Origin: Balantidium ctenopharyngodoni
Taxonomy: Eukaryota > Ciliophora > Litostomatea > Vestibuliferida > Balantidiidae
Reading direction: 5' to 3'
Length of the DNA: 24,534 bases
NCBI GenBank assembly: GCA_036325645.1
Contig: JAWNBB010016906.1
Location: 1 to 24,534 of the forward strand
The translations under genes were made by a program, and so were the position numbers. The notes below the pieces were generated by a model, which was not told the DNA's origin, ran no database searches, and saw only the letters and a list, made by a program, of their open reading frames with translations. Below are positions 22,201 to 24,534 of this stretch, piece after piece (the first letter of the stretch is position 1; the number at the start of each line of letters is the position of its first letter).

Positions 22201-23153
22201 AGACGTGAAATAAAGAGCAACGCAAGCAATTATTCAACGAATCAATCAACGCGTTCAACCAAACAATCAGCTTCGATAAAAAGAACATCAGCTTACCTTA
22301 CAATTTCAAAGTTCAATTCAAGGCAATTGATCTTGATAAAAGTGAACTTCGAAAGGAGGAGAAAAATATTTATAGTTTGCATCTCTCTTGCATCAACCCG
22401 GACGAGTTATCCGACGAAATAAAACTCGCGTTTAAAAAAGGAAAGGATCTCCGTGTAAACAAGGTCGTTTTGGATTGATTTAACACAATGCAGAACATTT
22501 GGTGAGACAGAAACATCGATGTGCAAATGACGTTGTATAATTTCTTAAGCACTGGCGCCAATCACGCGATGATTGAACAAGTTAATAACTACGTCACGTG
22601 AGATGAGGTCCATAAAACAGAGTCAAACGTTTTCACGAAAACAAATCTTAAGAAGTGGCTTGAGAATTATTCCGACGTTTCGAAGAAGGAGTACACGGCG
22701 AACTTTTGAAATTCTATCTCCGCCTACTGCGTCAGCACGTTCATTTGAGGTATCCAATCACGAAATGAATTTAATATGAAAATTAAATTAAACGGCGAGA
22801 TTTTTCATACCGATTTTACCCATATTCTTGGACATGTTAATGTTGCAAACAATGGTAAGTACCTACAAACACCTTTTTCGTTTTACAACGAATTTCTCGG
22901 CCCGTGAAGAGGGGAGAAAGGGGAAGAATTCCTTAAATTCAAGGAAATAATATGGCAACAATATTCGATTATCCGAGACAATAAAGATGTGATTATTACT
23001 CTGTTGAGGGTGTGATTATGTAGTGGAATCAATGAAATCGATGATAAAAGCATTAAGCATTGAGAATTGAGTTTAGCTTTGAATAAAAAGGAGGAAGAAG
23101 CCAAGAAAATACTCACCGACCATTTAAAACGTTGCATCGATGATAATAAATAA
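19298..23153 (+). CDS. Class-I-type phosphoinositide 3-kinase with degenerate catalytic site (1273 aa), probable pseudokinase
   Basis: Exon 1 (19298-19477, 60 codons) joins exon 2 (19512-23153) across a 34-nt intron. By hand count about 36 Trp codons are TGA and 10 TGG. Domains in order: an N-terminal region (1-285) with no clear match; a Ras-binding-like domain (about 290-370, with SWNDYIFNETLPW and YINECYRLRKEPDFVIV); a C2 domain (about 577-705, with PVGWCNF and FKSGTHKLSLFD); a helical PIK domain (about 775-930, with VQALKYE, FLIERAI and GHKLFWYLRSEM); and a kinase domain (about 985-1273). Class I PI3Ks phosphorylate PIP2 to PIP3 at the membrane. Here the catalytic loop GIxDRHxxN reads GIQSRNEFN (S1143 for Asp, N1145 for His), DFG reads DFT (1161-1163), and DLRQD reads DLRVN. 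Asn1148 and the DFG Asp1161 remain, with the family's 18-residue spacing. Loss of lipid kinase activity is an inference; a scaffold or Ras-effector role is possible. Confidence 0.9.
19478..19511 (+). other. 34-nt spliceosomal intron in PI3K gene
   Basis: It starts GTAAGT and ends TTCCAG. The length is not a multiple of three. Without removal the frame downstream of the conserved exon is lost; with removal, exon 1 joins a 1214-codon open frame. Confidence 0.85.
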
Positions 23154-23224
23154 GTGAAACAATTAGAATTAATAATTTAATATGTATTCTTAAGCAGATG
23201 TGTGGTATAAAACAGATTTATTTT

Positions 23225-24384
23225 TTATGCGTGTTTACTCTCTTCTCACCTGCCGATGCTCAAATCTAAAACACGGTTTTTATGGTTGTTCTTATTACTC
23301 GTCTTCACGGAGACACTATTATCGGCATTAAAGTCTACTAATTGGTATTCAGCTGATACTTTATACGAGTTCCATATTTTTCTCACTAAATGCTTCGGGG
23401 TTTCCTGGGCTTTCACCCGGGGACTAAATGATATTCGAGGTGCTTTTTTCTCAACTATATCATACTTCGGTTCATAGTAACATATCGAGGGGCTGTTGTC
23501 CTTTAATTTCGGGTTAGAATCGTAATCATTTCTCTGCTTCATTTTATCGAAATTGGGAACGCCTTTGATATTCTTCAAATAATTAAAAGGCTCTCAATAA
23601 GTAAGTTTATCTCCTTTTCCACCACAAATGAAATCTTTCCTCGGAGTGTATTGACTAAACCTGAGTGCATGATTCGTGCTTTTCGATCCGAAACGTGAGA
23701 TAACGCTATCAACTTTCGAAACATTATTACTACTATTATTGCTGATATTCCCAACATCATTCGGATGTGTGATATCAATTACTCTTTTCCTTAAATTTAT
23801 GATATTATCCTTTGTATAATGTTCTTCTTCTTCTTGCTTTTCATGCGCATTTGGTCATGTGATACTTATCCTATTATTGCGAGCATTTCGATTAGATTGT
23901 TTGTTCTTACTGTCACTGATAAAAATATTTGTTATTTTACTATGATATTAAATTATAAATAGAACATTTACGGAAGTATCGAATCGTAATTGGGATTGTA
24001 CTTGCAAGGGTCTGGAACATCGGGGATTCATTGCAAATATTTTTTACGATTCATTTGCTTTTCGATTTTCATTTTTTTTTCGTAACGTCGTTGAATCTCG
24101 GCTTCAAAGATGTCGTTTTGAGGTTGTTGTTTATTTGAAAAGGAGGTTGAATCAATCATTTTATCGTTGCTATGTAAAGGGAAGTGTTAATGTGGTTTAG
24201 TTTACAAATTTTTTTGATTGTCGTGAGAAGTTTGTTCGTTGTACCCCACGAATTCTTTGGGTTGGAATATTTTGGGGTATTTAAGCCCGTTGAGTAAACT
24301 GGTTCAGCAGTTGTTTTTGTATACGCGTTGAAGGGAGTTTGAATAGTTTGAATATGTGTCAAATTTGGTGATTGAGGATAACAT
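23225..24384 (-). CDS. SHIPPO/STPGR-motif-like protein, three exons (363 aa)
   Basis: Exon 1 is 24384-24206 (ATG at 24384), exon 2 is 24169-23972 and exon 3 is 23939-23225 (TAA). Introns of 36 and 32 nt (GTAA...CATAG) restore one frame of 364 codons. The protein has several Pro-x-x-Tyr-x-Pro-type motifs: LKYPKIFQP, PDPCKYNPNYDS, SQYTPRKDF and CYYEPKYD. These are spaced like STPGR/SHIPPO repeats, which occur in microtubule-associated proteins of cilia and sperm tails. The match is by motif only. Between them are basic, Asn/Ser-rich stretches and an acidic KQEEEEHY patch. Read as a ciliary or cortical microtubule protein this suits a ciliate, but the assignment is tentative. TGA codes Trp in NNCWTSL, LQWIPD, SITWPN and LTYWEP, and just before the end (GRWEESKHA). 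It is convergent with the PI3K gene, 71 bp apart. Confidence 0.75.
23940..23971 (-). other. 32-nt intron 2 of STPGR-like gene
   Basis: On the minus strand it begins GTAAATG and ends ATCATAG. The spliced junction continues the reading frame as SILP|KITN, whereas the unspliced frame meets a TAA. Confidence 0.8.
24170..24205 (-). other. 36-nt intron 1 of STPGR-like gene
   Basis: On the minus strand it begins GTAAACT and ends TTACATAG. It joins the subtelomeric first exon (ending ...NQKN) in frame with exon 2 (FNDKMIDST). It shares its GTAAA donor and CATAG acceptor with intron 2 of the same gene. Confidence 0.75.
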
Positions 24385-24493
24385 GTTGATCATTTTGTTG
24401 TCTTTCATTGCAGTTTATATTTCGTACAGAATATAAATATAAATAGAATAATAATTAAATGTTTGAGTTGAGGTTTATGTGTTTAATTAAACA

Positions 24494-24534
24494 GGGGATT
24501 GGGGATTGGGCCCAATCCCCAATCCCCAATCCCC
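24494..24534. repeat. Right telomere with inverted (fold-back) cap
   Basis: Two GGGGATT units plus GGG (24494-24510) have the normal G-rich orientation for a 3' end. They are followed without spacer by CCC and three AATCCCC units (24511-24534). Bases 24494-24527 form a perfect 34-bp palindrome centred on GGG|CCC. The last 24 bases are the exact reverse complement of the first 24 of the window. The chromosome's own telomere is thus 17 nt here and 10 nt at the left end, with 24 nt of inverted repeat added at each. Confidence 0.85.

Noticed and set aside
22855-22862. GGTAAGTAC in the PI3K exon as an intron donor
   Set aside because: The frame reads straight through it and the encoded segment (NNGKYLQTPFS) matches the expected region between the DFG-like motif and the PF motif of PI3K domains.
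24156-24362. Minus-strand frame overlapping the first exon of the STPGR-like gene (starting MTHIQTIQTP)
   Set aside because: The alternative frame from ATG 24384 joins, through a 36-nt intron with a matching donor and acceptor, to the downstream exon in frame. The overlapping frame does not.
1-24534. Mitochondrial chromosome, since TGA = Trp and telomere-like ends fit some ciliate mitochondria
   Set aside because: No respiratory-chain, ribosomal or tRNA genes are visible. The gene content (PI3K, RINGv/FHA, LamG/EGF protein) and spliceosomal introns are nuclear.
1-24534. Linear virus or Polinton-like element with terminal inverted repeats
   Set aside because: The inverted termini consist only of telomere units. 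I see no DNA polymerase, capsid, integrase or packaging ATPase genes.
1-24534. CRISPR arrays, tRNA or rRNA genes
   Set aside because: No regularly spaced direct repeats and no cloverleaf or rRNA-like conserved segments were seen on reading; a covariance-model scan would be needed to exclude a tRNA.

Overview
This window reads as one complete, telomere-capped macronuclear chromosome of a ciliate, about 24.5 kb long. Three signals support this. (1) Both ends carry GGGGATT/CCCCAAT repeats. (2) Long protein-like frames are interrupted only by TGA, which behaves as tryptophan, while every gene end I can place is TAA. (3) The introns are tiny: 34, 36 and 32 nt, GTAA...AG. From memory, (CCCCAAT)n telomeres have been reported for trichostome litostomes such as rumen ciliates (Entodinium and relatives). 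That is my best guess at the lineage, not something the window proves. Under the standard code the genes fall apart into dozens of short fragments, so all coordinates below assume TGA = Trp and TAA = stop.

Layout, left to right: left telomere (1-34); subtelomeric AT-rich DNA; a small coiled-coil gene (496-921, -); a non-coding stretch of 805 bp; a RING-variant plus FHA gene (1727-3751, +); an unrecognised protein with one C-terminal membrane segment (3870-4685, -), directly abutted by a tiny membrane protein gene with an apparent 1-nt frameshift (4686-4981, -); a giant 11-kb intronless gene (5223-16259, -); a probable spliced membrane-protein gene (16585-17389, +); an unrecognised basic, Asn/Lys/Ser-rich protein (17508-18974, +); a class-I-type phosphoinositide 3-kinase (19298-23153, +, one intron); a three-exon gene with SHIPPO/STPGR-like motifs (23225-24384, -); right telomere (24494-24534).

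The giant gene encodes 3678 residues: a signal peptide, about nine LamG/concanavalin-like units separated by cysteine-rich knots, a possible REJ-like region, one EGF module, a GPS-like juxtamembrane segment, a first membrane helix, a long charged cytoplasmic loop, and four further membrane helices. This order resembles polycystin-1/REJ proteins but has no visible PLAT domain. The PI3K has the Ras-binding, C2, helical and kinase regions in order, but the catalytic loop has lost its Asp and His and DFG reads DFT. It therefore looks like a pseudokinase.

The genes do not form an operon and share no obvious pathway. Surface sensing (giant protein), phosphoinositide signalling (PI3K) and a possible axonemal protein (STPGR-like) are ordinary ciliate themes. 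The most unusual observations are the degenerate PI3K catalytic site, the giant LamG/EGF/polycystin-like protein, and the perfectly palindromic, fold-back telomere ends.
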